Counted from the stretch's first letter, positions 18,177 to 27,805 are shown. The stretch is DNA of 64,000 bases from Alphaproteobacteria bacterium (GCA_028871795.1 JAGWMG010000002.1:186001-250000); one strand, 5' to 3'. Translations and numbers: made by a program. Notes: a model not told the origin generated them from the sequence alone.

Positions 18177-18302
18177 ATGAAGATCCGCAACTCGCTGCGT
18201 TCGCTCAAGAAACGCGACAAGGACTGCCGCGTTGTCCGTCGCCGCGGCCGGACCTATGTCATCAACAAGAAGAACCCCCGTTTCAAGGCGCGGCAAGGTT
18301 AA
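18177..18302 (+). CDS. rpmJ: 50S ribosomal protein L36
   Basis: A 41-residue basic protein, [20 protein letters not shown] followed by a Arg-rich stretch and the ending [12 protein letters not shown]. This matches the 41-residue bacterial L36 form. Only one cysteine remains, so it is the zinc-independent (C-minus) type usual in alphaproteobacteria. It binds 23S rRNA in the large subunit. It is transcribed alone, away from the main ribosomal operons, from the promoter at 18080-18108. Confidence 0.96.
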   Translation: MKIRNSLRSLKKRDKDCRVVRRRGRTYVINKKNPRFKARQG

Positions 18303-18352
18303 ATCACCAACTTTTGTGGCGATGCGGGCACGGCGGCGGTAGTCTCGCCGCC

Positions 18353-18892
18353 ATGCGTCTTTCCGGCTTCGTCTTTGCACTCTTTCTGCCGGCGGCGGCA
18401 TGGGCGTCGGCGCCCAAGCCGCTCGACACGCTTTTCGCGCAGCTAAAAGGGGCGCAATCGGCGGAAGAAGCCAAACCGATCGAAGCCCAGATCGAGGAGT
18501 TGTTCCGGCCTTCTGGAAGCCCCAGCGTGGACCTGTTGATGGCGCGTGCGGGGGCGGCCGAAGCGTCCGGCGACAAGGACACGGCGCGCCAGCTAGTCGA
18601 TGCGGTGACTGCCATCGCGCCTAGCTACGCCGAAGGCTGGCACAGCCGCGGCCTTCAGCAATCCGACGCGGGCGACGATGAATCAGCCATGCTGTCGCTG
18701 CAAAAGACCATCGCCCTCAATCCGCGGCAGTTCCAGGCGATGGAGCAATTGGGCGAGATGCTGGAGGATTACGGCGACAAGGCGGGCGCGCTGAAGATGT
18801 ATCGCCGCGCCCAGGCGATCGATCCGCAATTCGAGGGTCTGCAGCGCCACATCGATGCGCTTTCCCGCGCCGTCGAAGGGCAAGGGATTTAG
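18353..18892 (+). CDS. TPR-repeat periplasmic protein
   Basis: A 179-residue protein with a signal peptide (MRLSGFVFALFLPAAAWASA). At least two to three tetratricopeptide repeats lie in residues 60-175 (EGWHSRGLQQSDAGDDESAM, LNPRQFQAMEQLGEMLEDYG, KAGALKMYRRAQAIDPQF), so it is probably a periplasmic scaffold for protein contacts. The start at 18353 was chosen because it gives the signal peptide. It lies 50 bases after rpmJ and may share its transcript. The partner is unknown. Confidence 0.82.
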   Translation: MRLSGFVFALFLPAAAWASAPKPLDTLFAQLKGAQSAEEAKPIEAQIEELFRPSGSPSVDLLMARAGAAEASGDKDTARQLVDAVTAIAPSYAEGWHSRGLQQSDAGDDESAMLSLQKTIALNPRQFQAMEQLGEMLEDYGDKAGALKMYRRAQAIDPQFEGLQRHIDALSRAVEGQGI

Positions 18893-19039
18893 CCGGAACA
18901 AATGACGCCCTCCGGGGCAGCCTTGCCGCCCCAAGCCCGCTTTGCGCCCTAAGAAGGAGGTCTTTCTCGGGCTCGGTCAGCAGTCCTGAGAAAGTCGTCT
19001 TCGAGTGGATGAAACGAACGCGGGGATGCTCACGCCGCT

Positions 19040-21304
19040 TCATCCCCCGTTGAGCACCGCCGCCGCAGAATCGAGCCGGTCGCTATAGGCATTGAGCGCG
19101 TCGGCCGTGAGCTTGATGTAGCGATTCACGTCGTCCCAGCGCTGTTGTTCGATCGCTTCGCGCACGCCAGGCAACGTCTTGGCGCCGTACCCGGTGAGCG
19201 TTCCAGGCGCATAGATCAGATTCTTGAACCACGGACGCCCGGGCAAGCCTGTGTCGGACGCCAGCGTCTGATCGATGCTTTGCATCAAAGCCTGGACACG
19301 GGCCAGACGGTCCGGGGAAAGGCCTGCACCGCTTTTCGCCAGCGCATCGTCATAGCCCTTGGCGCTCGTCTTCAGCCGCTCGCTCGCCTTTTCCAGAGGC
19401 GCAAAGTCGAATTGCGGAACCTGTTTAAGCGGAGTCGGCGTGCCGCTCGATTTCGTGGGATCGGCCACGAGCGCGAAGGCGCGATCGTTCAGAAGCTTTG
19501 CCTGCGTTTCGGCTGCTTCGCGCTTCTCGCCCGCGAGTTTCTTCACTTCCGTCAGATAGAGCGAAATCGAGTCGGCAAAATCGCCCGCCTGCTGAAGGGG
19601 AAGATCGGCATCGGACAAGCGCAGCACCAGTCGTCCGATAGTCTTGGCCAGCAGCGCGTCATAGACGAATCCCGGATCGTCGAAACGCTTGTGATGTTCG
19701 AACGTGTCGTAGCGCGAATGATAGACGCCGCCCGAATTGCCCTCGCCGCCATATTCAACGCTAAGTGCGGGTACGCCCAGATGCTGCAGAAAAGCCGAAT
19801 AGTCTGAACCGGAGCCAAGTGCCGCGATCGGGACGTCGCGATCGGGATCCGCGGCGATCTTGGCGATCGCTTTCGCGTGATCCTTCTCCTTCGCCTCGGG
19901 ATCGAGCGCCGCGAGACGCAGCTTCGCGCGCAGCCTTTGGCCGACGCTCACGCCGGTTTCGGGATCGCTGACGTCGGCCGCGACGCCCGTCGCCAGATGC
20001 TCGAAATCCTGGCTGCCGCCAAGTTCGAGGATGCCGCGATTGTTGGTATCAGAGTTGATATAGAGGATGGCTTTCTGTTTCAGCTCGTCGCCGTGGGTTT
20101 CCGCCCATTCGGTCGAGCCGATCAGGCCCGGCTCCTCCCCATCCCAGCTCGTGTAGACAATGGTGCGCTTTGGCCGCCAGCCGCTCGCGGCCAAGCTGCC
20201 GATGGCTTTGGCCTCCGACAGCAGCGCGGCCTGACCCGAGAGCGGATCGCTTGCGCCGAACACCCAGCCGTCGTGATGGTTGCCTCGAAGGACCCATTGA
20301 TCGGGATAGGCGCTGCCCTTCATCACCGCGATGACGTCGTAAATGGTCTTGAGGCTCCAATCGGACTTGACGGCGAGATGGACGAGCGCCTTGCTCGGTC
20401 CGACGCGATAGGTGATCGGCAGCGAACCGCGCCAGGCGGCCGGTACAACCTGGCCGCCCAATGCTTCCAGGAACACGCGCGCATCCGCGTAAGAAATCGG
20501 CAAAGCGGGAATCTTGAGGATGGTCCGCGCTTGCGCGACGCTCAGCCGCTTGGCGTCTTTGGTGGCGCCGATGTCGGGTGTAAGCGGATCGCCGGGATAA
20601 AGCGTCATGTCCTGGACTGAACCGCGTTGTATGCCCTGCGGCGGACGCATCGGCCCATTGGGATAAGTCGCCTCGACGGAATAGCCATCGTCGCGCGGGT
20701 CCGAATAAATGATGCAGCCGACGGCGCCGTGTTCCTGCGCGAGTTTCGGCTTCAAGCCGCGCCAGCCCGAACCGTAGCGGACGATGACGATCTTGCCCTT
20801 GACGCTCACGCCCAGTCGTTCGAGCGCGTCGTAATCCTCCTTCATTCCGTAGTTGACATAAACCAGCTCGGCCTTGACGTCGCCATCGCCTTGATAAGCG
20901 AGATAGGCGGGAAGCGCGGGGTCTTTCGCCGCGGCGCTCGAATCGCCTTTGATGGGTTTCTCCTGCAACGTCGCCTTGAAAGGTTTGCGACCGAGCAGTT
21001 TGAGCGTTTCGTGGATCGGCGTGGGGTAGAGCACATCGAACGTCTCGATATGCGCGTCCCAACCCCATGCCTTGAAGTGGGCCAATATCCATTCGGCATT
21101 CGCCTTGTCGTGCGGCGAGCCGACATGGTTGGGCTGAGACGCCAGAGACTTCATCCAGCCGCCCAATTCGTCCGGGTGGATCGCCGCGTCGAACTCTTTT
21201 TCGAGCGTGGCTTGGTCTGGCGTAACGGGTCCGCTGGCCTGTGCGCCAAGCACGGTCGCGGCGCACAAAACGACGGACACAACGAGAAAAGATGAGCGAT
21301 GCAT
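19040..21304 (-). CDS. M28 family metallopeptidase (glutamate carboxypeptidase II-like)
   Basis: A 754-residue secreted protein with a signal peptide (MHRSSFLVVSVVLCAATVLG). The order is that of human GCPII/NAALADase: protease-associated domain, M28 zinc peptidase domain, then a C-terminal transferrin-receptor-like dimerisation domain. Zinc-site motifs are visible: GNHHDGWVFGASDPLSG (His, Asp), SWDGEEPGLIGSTEW (catalytic Glu pair), INSDTN (Asp) and GGVYHSRYDTFEHH (His). It probably trims acidic or small peptides in the periplasm. It is transcribed alone, convergent with the TPR gene. Confidence 0.93.
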   Translation of the reverse strand: MHRSSFLVVSVVLCAATVLGAQASGPVTPDQATLEKEFDAAIHPDELGGWMKSLASQPNHVGSPHDKANAEWILAHFKAWGWDAHIETFDVLYPTPIHETLKLLGRKPFKATLQEKPIKGDSSAAAKDPALPAYLAYQGDGDVKAELVYVNYGMKEDYDALERLGVSVKGKIVIVRYGSGWRGLKPKLAQEHGAVGCIIYSDPRDDGYSVEATYPNGPMRPPQGIQRGSVQDMTLYPGDPLTPDIGATKDAKRLSVAQARTILKIPALPISYADARVFLEALGGQVVPAAWRGSLPITYRVGPSKALVHLAVKSDWSLKTIYDVIAVMKGSAYPDQWVLRGNHHDGWVFGASDPLSGQAALLSEAKAIGSLAASGWRPKRTIVYTSWDGEEPGLIGSTEWAETHGDELKQKAILYINSDTNNRGILELGGSQDFEHLATGVAADVSDPETGVSVGQRLRAKLRLAALDPEAKEKDHAKAIAKIAADPDRDVPIAALGSGSDYSAFLQHLGVPALSVEYGGEGNSGGVYHSRYDTFEHHKRFDDPGFVYDALLAKTIGRLVLRLSDADLPLQQAGDFADSISLYLTEVKKLAGEKREAAETQAKLLNDRAFALVADPTKSSGTPTPLKQVPQFDFAPLEKASERLKTSAKGYDDALAKSGAGLSPDRLARVQALMQSIDQTLASDTGLPGRPWFKNLIYAPGTLTGYGAKTLPGVREAIEQQRWDDVNRYIKLTADALNAYSDRLDSAAAVLNGG

Positions 21305-21710
21305 ATTGGATTGTACCCCAGCTTGGAAGGATCACGGCCCGACTTGAGGCGAGACTGTACCATTACCAGAGAATTGGATGCGACAAGCCATCGTCCAGCA
21401 CAGCCTCACGGACTTTTGTTGGCTTGTCCGGTACGCGCGCGTTGTGGCGGCTTTCCGCAAGGGCCGGGGTGTTGGCTTTGCCTCATCTGTTTTACGAACG
21501 CGATCTGACGGCCGAACGCACGCTAACACGTTCAATCACAAGCGGTTTTTCGTCATCGTCATCGTCAATGGTCCGTGTGGCGGCTTGGTCTCGGCCGGGA
21601 CGTTTCGATGCACTGGCCGCATATATCCGTTCCTGGCGCCATCGTGCCACTCGCAAGTGGCGTCGGCTCTTCGACTCAGATTCTAGACATCATCCGTTGA
21701 ATCTTGCGCA
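21305..21710. other. Intergenic region without recognised gene
   Basis: About 400 bases between pyk (upstream on the minus strand) and the M28 peptidase. Several frames are open by chance but show no domain, signal peptide or convincing ribosome site. The region presumably carries the peptidase promoter and the pyk transcript end. No strong hairpin followed by a T-run was found. Confidence 0.5.
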
Positions 21711-23138
21711 CTACCGCGGTTGGGGACCGACGAAGGCGACGCGCAGCATGTTGGTGGCGCCGGGGGTGCGCAGCGGCACGCCGGCGGTCACCACGATGCG
21801 CTCGCCGGTTTTGGCGAAGCCTTCCTGAAAGGCGAACCGCGCGGCGCGCTCCACCATGTCGTCGAGATCGTGGGCGTCTTCGGTGTAGACGGAATGCAGG
21901 CCCCAAACCAGGCTGAGCCGCCGCGAAGTCTCGATGCTCGGCGTCAGCGCGATGATCGGCGCGTCGGAGCGCTCACGCGCGGCGCGCAACGCGGTGGCGC
22001 CGGATTTCGTCCAACAGACGATGGCGCGGGCGTTGATTGTCTGCGTGACCTCGTGCACCGCGGCCATGATGGCGTCGGCCGTGGTCGATTCCGGCGCGAA
22101 ACGCTGGGAATCGATGATGGAAACGTAGAGCGGATCACTCTCCACCGTGGTTGCGATCTTGTCCATCATCGAAACGGCTTCCGAAGGATACTGGCCGGCT
22201 GCGGACTCCGCCGACAGCATCACGGCGTCCGCGCCCTCGAAAACGGCGGTGGCGACGTCGGAGACCTCGGCGCGGGTGGGCACCGGGGCGGCGATCATGG
22301 ATTCCAGCATCTGCGTGGCGACGACCACCGGCTTGCCCGCCTTGCGCGCCGCCCTGGTGATGTATTTCTGCTTTCCCGGGACTTCCTGGACCGGCAGCTC
22401 GACGCCCAGGTCGCCGCGCGCCACCATCAAAGCGTCGGCGATGTCGAGAATGTCCGACAGCCATTCGATCGCCCGCGGTTTTTCGATCTTGGCGAGACAG
22501 GCGGCGCGCCTGCCGACCACCTTCTTCATTTCGGCGACGTCGTCCGCGCGCTGCACGAAGGACTGCGCGATCCAGTCGACGCCCAAATGCAGGGCCGCGT
22601 CGAGGTCGCTGCGGTCCTTGGGGGTCATGGCCGGGATGGGCAGCACGGTGTCGGGCAGGTTGACGCCTTTCTTGTCCTTCAGCAGGCCGCCCGTTTCGAC
22701 CACGGCATCGGCCCACTCCTTGTTCGCGTCCTCGATCCTGAGCCGTATCTTTCCGTCATCGACCAGGATGCTCTCGCCGGCCTGCAAGGTCGCGAACACT
22801 TCGGCATGGGGGATGGGGATGTCGGTGCCGTTGTCGGCCGACACCTTGCGCACCAGATGCAGCCGGTCGCCCTTGTGAATCTCGCGCACGCCGCCGGGCA
22901 GAATCCCGAGCCGGATTTTCGGGCCTTGCAGGTCGACCAGGATGCCGATCGGCCGGCCGACGGTCTCTTCCAGCCCGCGCACCGTGCGGTGCAGCTCGGC
23001 AAGGCCCGCGTGCGAGGTGTGGCTCATGTTGATGCGGAAGGCATCGGCCCCCGCCTCGAACAGGGCGCGAATCTGCGGCGGCGTCGCGGAGGCGGGGCCT
23101 AGAGTCGCCAGGATTTTCGTTTTACGCCTGCGCCGCAT
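21711..23138 (-). CDS. pyk: Pyruvate kinase
   Basis: A 475-residue type II pyruvate kinase that converts phosphoenolpyruvate and ADP to pyruvate and ATP. Recognisable elements are KILATLGPAS at the N-terminus, DLQGPKIRLG, the B-domain strand block, CLAKIEKPRAIEW, MVARGDLGVELP (metal and substrate site) and MLESMIAAPVPTRAEVSDVA (the family signature region). The C-terminal domain forms the regulatory interface. It follows the DUF1036 gene by 22 bases on the same strand, a pair often seen in alphaproteobacteria. Confidence 0.97.
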   Translation of the reverse strand: MRRRRKTKILATLGPASATPPQIRALFEAGADAFRINMSHTSHAGLAELHRTVRGLEETVGRPIGILVDLQGPKIRLGILPGGVREIHKGDRLHLVRKVSADNGTDIPIPHAEVFATLQAGESILVDDGKIRLRIEDANKEWADAVVETGGLLKDKKGVNLPDTVLPIPAMTPKDRSDLDAALHLGVDWIAQSFVQRADDVAEMKKVVGRRAACLAKIEKPRAIEWLSDILDIADALMVARGDLGVELPVQEVPGKQKYITRAARKAGKPVVVATQMLESMIAAPVPTRAEVSDVATAVFEGADAVMLSAESAAGQYPSEAVSMMDKIATTVESDPLYVSIIDSQRFAPESTTADAIMAAVHEVTQTINARAIVCWTKSGATALRAARERSDAPIIALTPSIETSRRLSLVWGLHSVYTEDAHDLDDMVERAARFAFQEGFAKTGERIVVTAGVPLRTPGATNMLRVAFVGPQPR

Positions 23139-23160
23139 CTATTTCTGTCCGCTCCCGCGT

Positions 23161-23556
23161 TCAATCCGACAGCGATTGGGTCCAGTTTGTCTCGCCGCCC
23201 GTGTCCACCTCGAAGAAGCCCTTGCGGTCGTAACCCCGCGCCGCGCAATTGCCGCGGCCCGGGATCGAAAACGGCCCCACCGCGGCCGTGCAGAATCCCT
23301 TCCCGCCGTCCCACGTCCCCGAACCGCCGTCGGTGCCATAAAGGTAATAATAGCGCCCGTCGAGCGGACCGGAGAGCAAGGTCTCGCATTTTTGCGGAAG
23401 AATTGTCCACCAACCTTCGCTGCGCCATGCTTTGCCGTCGAAGCGGCCGAACGCCACCTTGGCCGGCAGATGTGCCTTGTTGCAGACCGTGAAACCCGCC
23501 TGGGCGGGGACGGTCGCAAGCAGGGCGGCGGCGATCAGGGTAAAGGTCAGGCGCAT
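23161..23556 (-). CDS. DUF1036 secreted protein
   Basis: A 131-residue protein with a signal peptide (MRLTFTLIAAALLATVPAQA) and the DUF1036 fold pattern: FTVCNKAHLPAKVAFG, GWWTILPQKCETLLSG, RYYYLYG and a final EVDTG-containing strand. Four conserved cysteines are visible, consistent with disulfides in the periplasm. The function of the family is unknown. It lies directly upstream of pyk in a likely two-gene operon. A start eight codons upstream is possible, but the chosen ATG gives the better signal peptide. Confidence 0.88.
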   Translation of the reverse strand: MRLTFTLIAAALLATVPAQAGFTVCNKAHLPAKVAFGRFDGKAWRSEGWWTILPQKCETLLSGPLDGRYYYLYGTDGGSGTWDGGKGFCTAAVGPFSIPGRGNCAARGYDRKGFFEVDTGGETNWTQSLSD

Positions 23557-23661
23557 CGGGTTGCAGACGGTGTCGCCCAAGGGGCCGAATCTGTCAACGC
23601 GGTTGTTTAGAGAGATTCGCCGGCCAAGCTATGGCATGGCGAGGCGGTGGCCGAAAAAGGC

Positions 23662-23754
23662 ATGGCGCAGACGGAATGGAAGAGACGTTATCAGAAGGAA
23701 GCGACGCCGGAACAGCTCGAAGTGTTCGCGGCGTCGCAAAAGACTCACAAGTAG
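23662..23754 (+). CDS. Possible 30-residue small protein
   Basis: A short frame (MAQTEWKRRYQKEATPEQLE and a further 10 residues) with balanced amphipathic composition, unlike the Arg-rich chance frames around it. A GTG five codons upstream (23647) is an alternative start. The frame contains a perfect 9-bp inverted repeat (23701-23709 with 23729-23737). The homologous stretch in the second duplicated copy (about 24146-24230) carries a one-base deletion and substitutions, so the frame is not conserved there. No family was recognised. Confidence 0.3.
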   Translation: MAQTEWKRRYQKEATPEQLEVFAASQKTHK

Positions 23755-23804
23755 AGGAGCAGGCGGCGCCGGTCCCTCCAACGCCGCTTCGTCATGCGAC
23801 CGGC

Positions 23805-23969
23805 TTAATGAAGGCTGGTCGCGACCGAGTTGAACTTCGTGCTGAGATTCGTCCCGATCGCCGTCAGCGTGCCGATGATGACCACGGCGATGAGGGCCGC
23901 GATCAGACCGTATTCAATCGCCGTCGCGCCGGACTCGTCGCGCAAAAAGCGGGCATAAAGTTTGTTCAT
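23805..23969 (-). CDS. Flp family type IVb pilin, copy 1
   Basis: A 54-residue pilin. A short basic leader (MNKLYARFLRDE) precedes the mature start SGATAIEYGLIAALIAVVII, which carries the Flp signature with Glu-Tyr and a hydrophobic assembly helix, followed by a short C-terminal segment. A TadV/CpaA-type prepilin peptidase would cleave before the hydrophobic part. A strong GGAGG ribosome site lies 6 bases before the ATG. It is nearly identical to the copy at 24277-24441, differing in two residues (Glu/Lys before SGATA and Lys/Thr near the end). No tad/cpa assembly genes are in the window. Confidence 0.95.
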   Translation of the reverse strand: MNKLYARFLRDESGATAIEYGLIAALIAVVIIGTLTAIGTNLSTKFNSVATSLH

Positions 23970-24063
23970 AACAGACCTCCACATTTGGACACCCAAGAAA
24001 CGTCCAGCGCGCGCCTGTTCGAACGGTTCTCGGCCTGGACGCGACAAGGATACGGGAGGGTTG

Positions 24064-24079
24064 TTAACGCGCTTTTAAC
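24064..24079. promoter_or_regulatory. CtrA-type box upstream of pilin copy 1
   Basis: TTAACGCGCTTTTAAC matches the full CtrA consensus TTAA-N7-TTAAC exactly. It lies 95-110 bases upstream of the pilin 1 ATG. In Caulobacter the pilA pilin gene is CtrA-activated, which supports the reading. The site is conserved at the same distance in the second copy. Confidence 0.65.
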
Positions 24080-24276
24080 GCGCGAATACGAAACGAATTT
24101 GATTTCAATCTCGGCATGACGCGCGGGCAGCGATTTTTGGCTTAGCGGAACGGAAGGGACGCTGCGAAACGGCAGCGACGCCGGACAAACCGCGGCGTTC
24201 GCGGCGGCGCAAAAGACTCACAGCTGGAGGAGGAAGCGGCGTTGCGCGCCCGCCGCCGCTCGCCTATACGACAGCT

Positions 24277-24441
24277 TCAATGAAGGCTGGTCGCGACCGA
24301 GTTGAACGTCGTGCTGAGATTCGTCCCGATCGCCGTCAGCGTGCCGATGATGACCACGGCGATGAGGGCCGCGATCAGACCGTATTCGATCGCCGTCGCG
24401 CCCGATTTGTCGCGCAAAAAGCGGGCATAAAGTTTGTTCAT
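24277..24441 (-). CDS. Flp family type IVb pilin, copy 2
   Basis: A 54-residue Flp pilin with the same leader, cleavage region and hydrophobic helix as copy 1; Lys replaces Glu just before SGATA, and Thr replaces Lys in the C-terminal STTFN segment. The charge change at the cleavage-proximal position could affect processing. It has the same strong ribosome site and its own upstream CtrA-like box. Since both promoter and gene are intact, both copies are probably expressed. In alphaproteobacteria Flp pili serve surface attachment. Confidence 0.95.
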   Translation of the reverse strand: MNKLYARFLRDKSGATAIEYGLIAALIAVVIIGTLTAIGTNLSTTFNSVATSLH

Positions 24442-24535
24442 AACAGACCTCCACATTTGGACACCCAAGAAACGTCCAGCACCCACCGATTGACACTGGT
24501 TTCGGCCCGGACGCGGCGACGGTAGGGGAGGTTTC

Positions 24536-24551
24536 TTAACGCGTTTCTAAC
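24536..24551. promoter_or_regulatory. CtrA-type box upstream of pilin copy 2
   Basis: TTAACGCGTTTCTAAC differs from TTAA-N7-TTAAC by one base in the second half-site and sits 95-110 bases before the pilin 2 ATG, exactly as in copy 1. The weaker half-site might give lower or differently timed expression. Confidence 0.55.
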
Positions 24552-24679
24552 GGAAGAATATGAGACGAATTCGATGCGTCGTCTTGAAACAAATAAGAGA
24601 AAAATGCGCATCCAATAATTCCCGGATGCAACAGCGCCTACGGTACGTCGCGGCAGCTTTGTGATGGAGTTATGACAAA

Positions 24680-24925
24680 ATGGCCAAGTCCGGTTTTGCC
24701 AAGGAACATCTGCGCTCCTTCGTCGAACGCATCGAGCGGCTGGAGGAAGAGCGCGCGGCGCTCGGCGCCGACATCCGCGAAGTCTATGCCGAAGCGAAAG
24801 GCCAAGGTTTCGACACCAAGATCATGCGCCAGGTCGTGCGTCTCAGAAAGCTCGACAAAGCCGACTTCCAGGAACACGAGGCCATCTTGGATCTTTACCT
24901 GGGCGCCCTGGGGATGCGCAGCTAA
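24680..24925 (+). CDS. gapR: GapR family DNA-binding protein (DUF2312)
   Basis: An 81-residue highly helical protein with the DUF2312 pattern: [20 protein letters not shown] (coiled coil), [33 protein letters not shown] and a short C-terminal helix. Caulobacter GapR is a small protein that encircles overtwisted DNA and supports topoisomerases during replication and chromosome segregation. The family is close to universal in alphaproteobacteria. Its end overlaps the convergent phosphoesterase gene by 4 bases. Confidence 0.93.
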   Translation: MAKSGFAKEHLRSFVERIERLEEERAALGADIREVYAEAKGQGFDTKIMRQVVRLRKLDKADFQEHEAILDLYLGALGMRS

Positions 24926-27696
24926 GGCCTCGTCGTCCCCGCTTCGGGCTTGCCGTCGCGCGCATCCGGATATGGGCCGTGCGCCAGTCCGGACCATAGC
25001 GCGCGATTGAAGGCGCCGCTCGGGACATTGTCCTCTTTCGACCAGTCGTAACCTTTTGTCACCTCCGCCCAGTACGCCGCACCGTGCGCATCGGAAAAAC
25101 GTTTCGCGGGCGTTTGCGCCTGCTGGGGAGGCAGCGGCAATTGGGTGTTGCGCAGCGCCGCCGAAGGCGTGGCGGAATAGCTCCAGTTCTTCCGGTTCAG
25201 ATCGAACACGTCCGTCATGGGCTTCTGATGCGCATCGTTGAGATTGAGAGGTTCGATCCCGAGAATGTCCTCCATCGTGCGCAGCAGATTGACGGTGGTG
25301 TAGCGCGAGGAAACGACGGCGCCGTGCTTTACGTATGGCCCGACGATGAACGCCGTGCTGCGATGGGCGTCGACATGATCGGGACCGTCCTGGGCGTCGT
25401 CTTCCAGAACGAAGATCAGCGTCGAATCCCGGTAGGGGCTGCGGGCGACCGCCTCGATCAGCCGGCCGAGGGCATAATCGTTGTCCGCGACCTGGCGCTC
25501 CGGCGTGTTCACGCCGTCGATCGCTTCGGCGAAGCTGCCCATATGGTCGAGCATGAACCGCACCAGCGAGAGGTTGGGCATGTTCTTGCGCGCGATCTGT
25601 CCCGCGAATTCGCGTTGCCATTCCTTCTCGCGCCAGAAATCGGGAAAGCGCGTATCGAAGCTGCGGAAATAGGGGTCCGTTCTCGTCAACAGCGCCGGAT
25701 CGGCCGGCCAAGCGACCGGCGTCTTCGCCGCGAACGCGTCGCGCTCGAGCGGCGCCGCGAAAGCATTGCGCGAGTCGTAGCGCGACAGGTCGCAATAGAA
25801 TCCGTAGTTGCGCACCGTCAGATGTGCGCGCAGGGCCGCATCCCAAAGATGCCCGCGGCCTTTTTCGCCCGCCGGCGCATCGGCGGCGGCGACGTCCGCG
25901 GTCCCGGGAAGCAAATCGGGATCGTCCGGCGTCGCCGGGTCGGCGGCGCGCCGTCCGGCCAAGCCGGGGATCGCAACGTTGATGTTGCGGTTCGAGCCTT
26001 CGACGTCATAGGACTGCCCGCGTCCCGCATACTGCATCGGGATGGCCTTCACGCCGACGTCGCTCTCCCGCGCCTCGGTGCTCCACGGCCAGCCGTTGCC
26101 GCTCACTTCGCCGGCGTCGTAGAAATTGTCCAGCGTCACGAACTGCCGCGCGATGGCGTGCTGGTTGGGCGTGATCGCCGCGCCGAACAGCGCCAGCTTG
26201 GGATCGCCGTTGCCGCGGTCCAGGTCGCCGAGCACCTGATCGTAGGTGCGGTTTTCCTTGACGATATAGATGATGTGCTTGATGCGCTTCCTCAGTTGCG
26301 CCATCACGGCGTCGCCGTTCGGATCGCGCGGCGCGCGAAAGCCGTTGTTCGCCGCGACCGTGTCGGTCAGCCGGCGCAGATCGCGGTCGTGCGGTGCGGG
26401 CAACGCCAGGAAGCCGGCGTGGCTCAGTTGCAGGATGTAGTGGTTCGCGCTGTGGCAGGCGGCCATGCGCGCGAGATCGAAGTTGTTGTGCGAGCAGCCT
26501 TGCGGATTGGGCCCCGGATCGCTGCGTCCGTTGACGACATAAAGCATGTTGCCGACGGCGCTGACCGAGTTCGGATACCAGCCGGTGGGGACGAGACCCG
26601 AAACGCGATGCGGCCCCGCCAGCGCAACGACCGCCAGCGCATTCTCGCCGCCCAGCGTGGCGTAGAGCCTGTGACCGTCCGGCGAGAGAGCGAGCGCGTT
26701 CGGCGCCGCGCCCCTGAAATGCAGACCTATCACTCCCGGCGGAGCAGAAACGGAGATCGTTTCGCGCACGCGGTTTGTCGCGGTGTCGATCACGGTCACG
26801 GTGTCAGTGTTGTCGCTGGCGACGAAAAGCGTCGCTTGGGCGCGGTCGAGCACCATGCGGTTGGGCGTTCCGCCGACGGCGATGCGCGCCACGAGCTTCG
26901 GCAGGTCGGCGATGTCCACCACGTCGACTTCGCGGTCGCGCAGACTGGTCACGTAGGCCGTGCGATTGCCCTTGATCGCCACCCAATAGGGATACTCTCC
27001 GCCGGGGACGCCGCGCTTGCGCGGATCGATGATCCCCGGTCGCAGGTCGAGTTCTCCGACGATCAGCCGCGAGACCGGATCGACGACGGTGATCGCGTCG
27101 TTGTAGCGGTCCGCAATGACGACTTTGCGGCCGTCCGCCGTGACATCGAGCCCCGCGGCGCTCGGCTTCAGGCCAAGCCCGAGCCCCGCCCGGTGACCGA
27201 GGGCGACAGGTTTGCCGTCTTCGGCCCACGCGCCGTTCATCCGCGAATAGATATGCAGCGAGTCGTCAACCCCGCCGGCAACATAGAAACGAGAATCGTC
27301 GGGCGAAAACGCGATGCCGGAATCGGTGTTCGGGACAGACACCACCTGGACCTGTCTGGGTGTGCCGGCGGAAATGTCGAATACGAAGACGTATTCGTCC
27401 GAATGCGCCTTTTTTCCGGTCGGGCCGGACAGCAGGTTGAAGCCGCTGGTCAGAACCAGCAGCGTCTTGCCGTCATGGCTGGCGACGGTCGTCACCGCCT
27501 GATGGACGCGAAAATCCGGAAAGTCCGCAAGCTTCGGGTCGAGTTCCTGGAACGTTGACCCCAGCGCGGCGGCGGGCGAGATTCGCTGGCCAGTGGGAAT
27601 CCATTGGCCGGCACTGCCGTTGTCCGCGGCACCGCCAACACACAGTGCGCCCGTCAGAAGCAAACCGGCTTGAAGGAATTTTGCGAAGCGTGTCAT
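24922..27696 (-). CDS. Beta-propeller / phosphoesterase-family protein
   Basis: A 924-residue secreted protein with a signal peptide ([19 protein letters not shown]). Residues about 60-430 form a YncE-like seven-bladed propeller (repeats such as [16 protein letters not shown] and [10 protein letters not shown]). Residues about 500-880 are a PF04185-type phosphoesterase domain related to alkaline phosphatase/acid phosphatase AcpA, with [19 protein letters not shown] near its start and [19 protein letters not shown] near the end. Metal ligands are probably Glu-Asn in KENRTYD and Asp/His in the later motif. The substrate is unknown; it is probably periplasmic. Confidence 0.87.
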   Translation of the reverse strand: MTRFAKFLQAGLLLTGALCVGGAADNGSAGQWIPTGQRISPAAALGSTFQELDPKLADFPDFRVHQAVTTVASHDGKTLLVLTSGFNLLSGPTGKKAHSDEYVFVFDISAGTPRQVQVVSVPNTDSGIAFSPDDSRFYVAGGVDDSLHIYSRMNGAWAEDGKPVALGHRAGLGLGLKPSAAGLDVTADGRKVVIADRYNDAITVVDPVSRLIVGELDLRPGIIDPRKRGVPGGEYPYWVAIKGNRTAYVTSLRDREVDVVDIADLPKLVARIAVGGTPNRMVLDRAQATLFVASDNTDTVTVIDTATNRVRETISVSAPPGVIGLHFRGAAPNALALSPDGHRLYATLGGENALAVVALAGPHRVSGLVPTGWYPNSVSAVGNMLYVVNGRSDPGPNPQGCSHNNFDLARMAACHSANHYILQLSHAGFLALPAPHDRDLRRLTDTVAANNGFRAPRDPNGDAVMAQLRKRIKHIIYIVKENRTYDQVLGDLDRGNGDPKLALFGAAITPNQHAIARQFVTLDNFYDAGEVSGNGWPWSTEARESDVGVKAIPMQYAGRGQSYDVEGSNRNINVAIPGLAGRRAADPATPDDPDLLPGTADVAAADAPAGEKGRGHLWDAALRAHLTVRNYGFYCDLSRYDSRNAFAAPLERDAFAAKTPVAWPADPALLTRTDPYFRSFDTRFPDFWREKEWQREFAGQIARKNMPNLSLVRFMLDHMGSFAEAIDGVNTPERQVADNDYALGRLIEAVARSPYRDSTLIFVLEDDAQDGPDHVDAHRSTAFIVGPYVKHGAVVSSRYTTVNLLRTMEDILGIEPLNLNDAHQKPMTDVFDLNRKNWSYSATPSAALRNTQLPLPPQQAQTPAKRFSDAHGAAYWAEVTKGYDWSKEDNVPSGAFNRALWSGLAHGPYPDARDGKPEAGTTRP

Positions 27697-27805
27697 GGCG
27701 ATTCTCCCGTCCGCGCCATTATGGCAGAGCGGGCAACATCGTCAGCATTAAGTTTTGACGCAAGCGGGCACGCCGACGCTTAGGCGAGAAAGAAAGAGAG
27801 CGGCA

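Larger units (their letters stand above)
23672..24103. repeat. Tandem duplication, copy 1
   Basis: This unit and the one at 24146-24575 are homologous, with an offset of 472 bases across the pilin and promoter (474 at the left edge because of small indels). Identity is very high across the pilin gene and its leader and lower in the flanks, including the stem-loop region left of the pilin and the promoter on the right. The two copies therefore diverged outside the coding region while the pilin stayed almost unchanged. Confidence 0.85.
24146..24575. repeat. Tandem duplication, copy 2
   Basis: Partner of the unit at 23672-24103; see there for extent and offset. The left flank has a one-base deletion relative to copy 1 and the inverted repeat is imperfect. 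The pilin body and the leader up to the sequence ACACCCAAGAAACGTCCAGC are almost identical. Confidence 0.85.

Noticed and set aside
18893-19039. Inverted repeat CTTTCTC/GAGAAAG as terminator
   Set aside because: The stem is 7 bp with a loop near 19 bases and no T-run follows on either strand.
21378-21686. 102-codon plus-strand frame between the peptidase and pyk
   Set aside because: No ribosome site, domain or signal peptide, and composition is like chance frames in this region.
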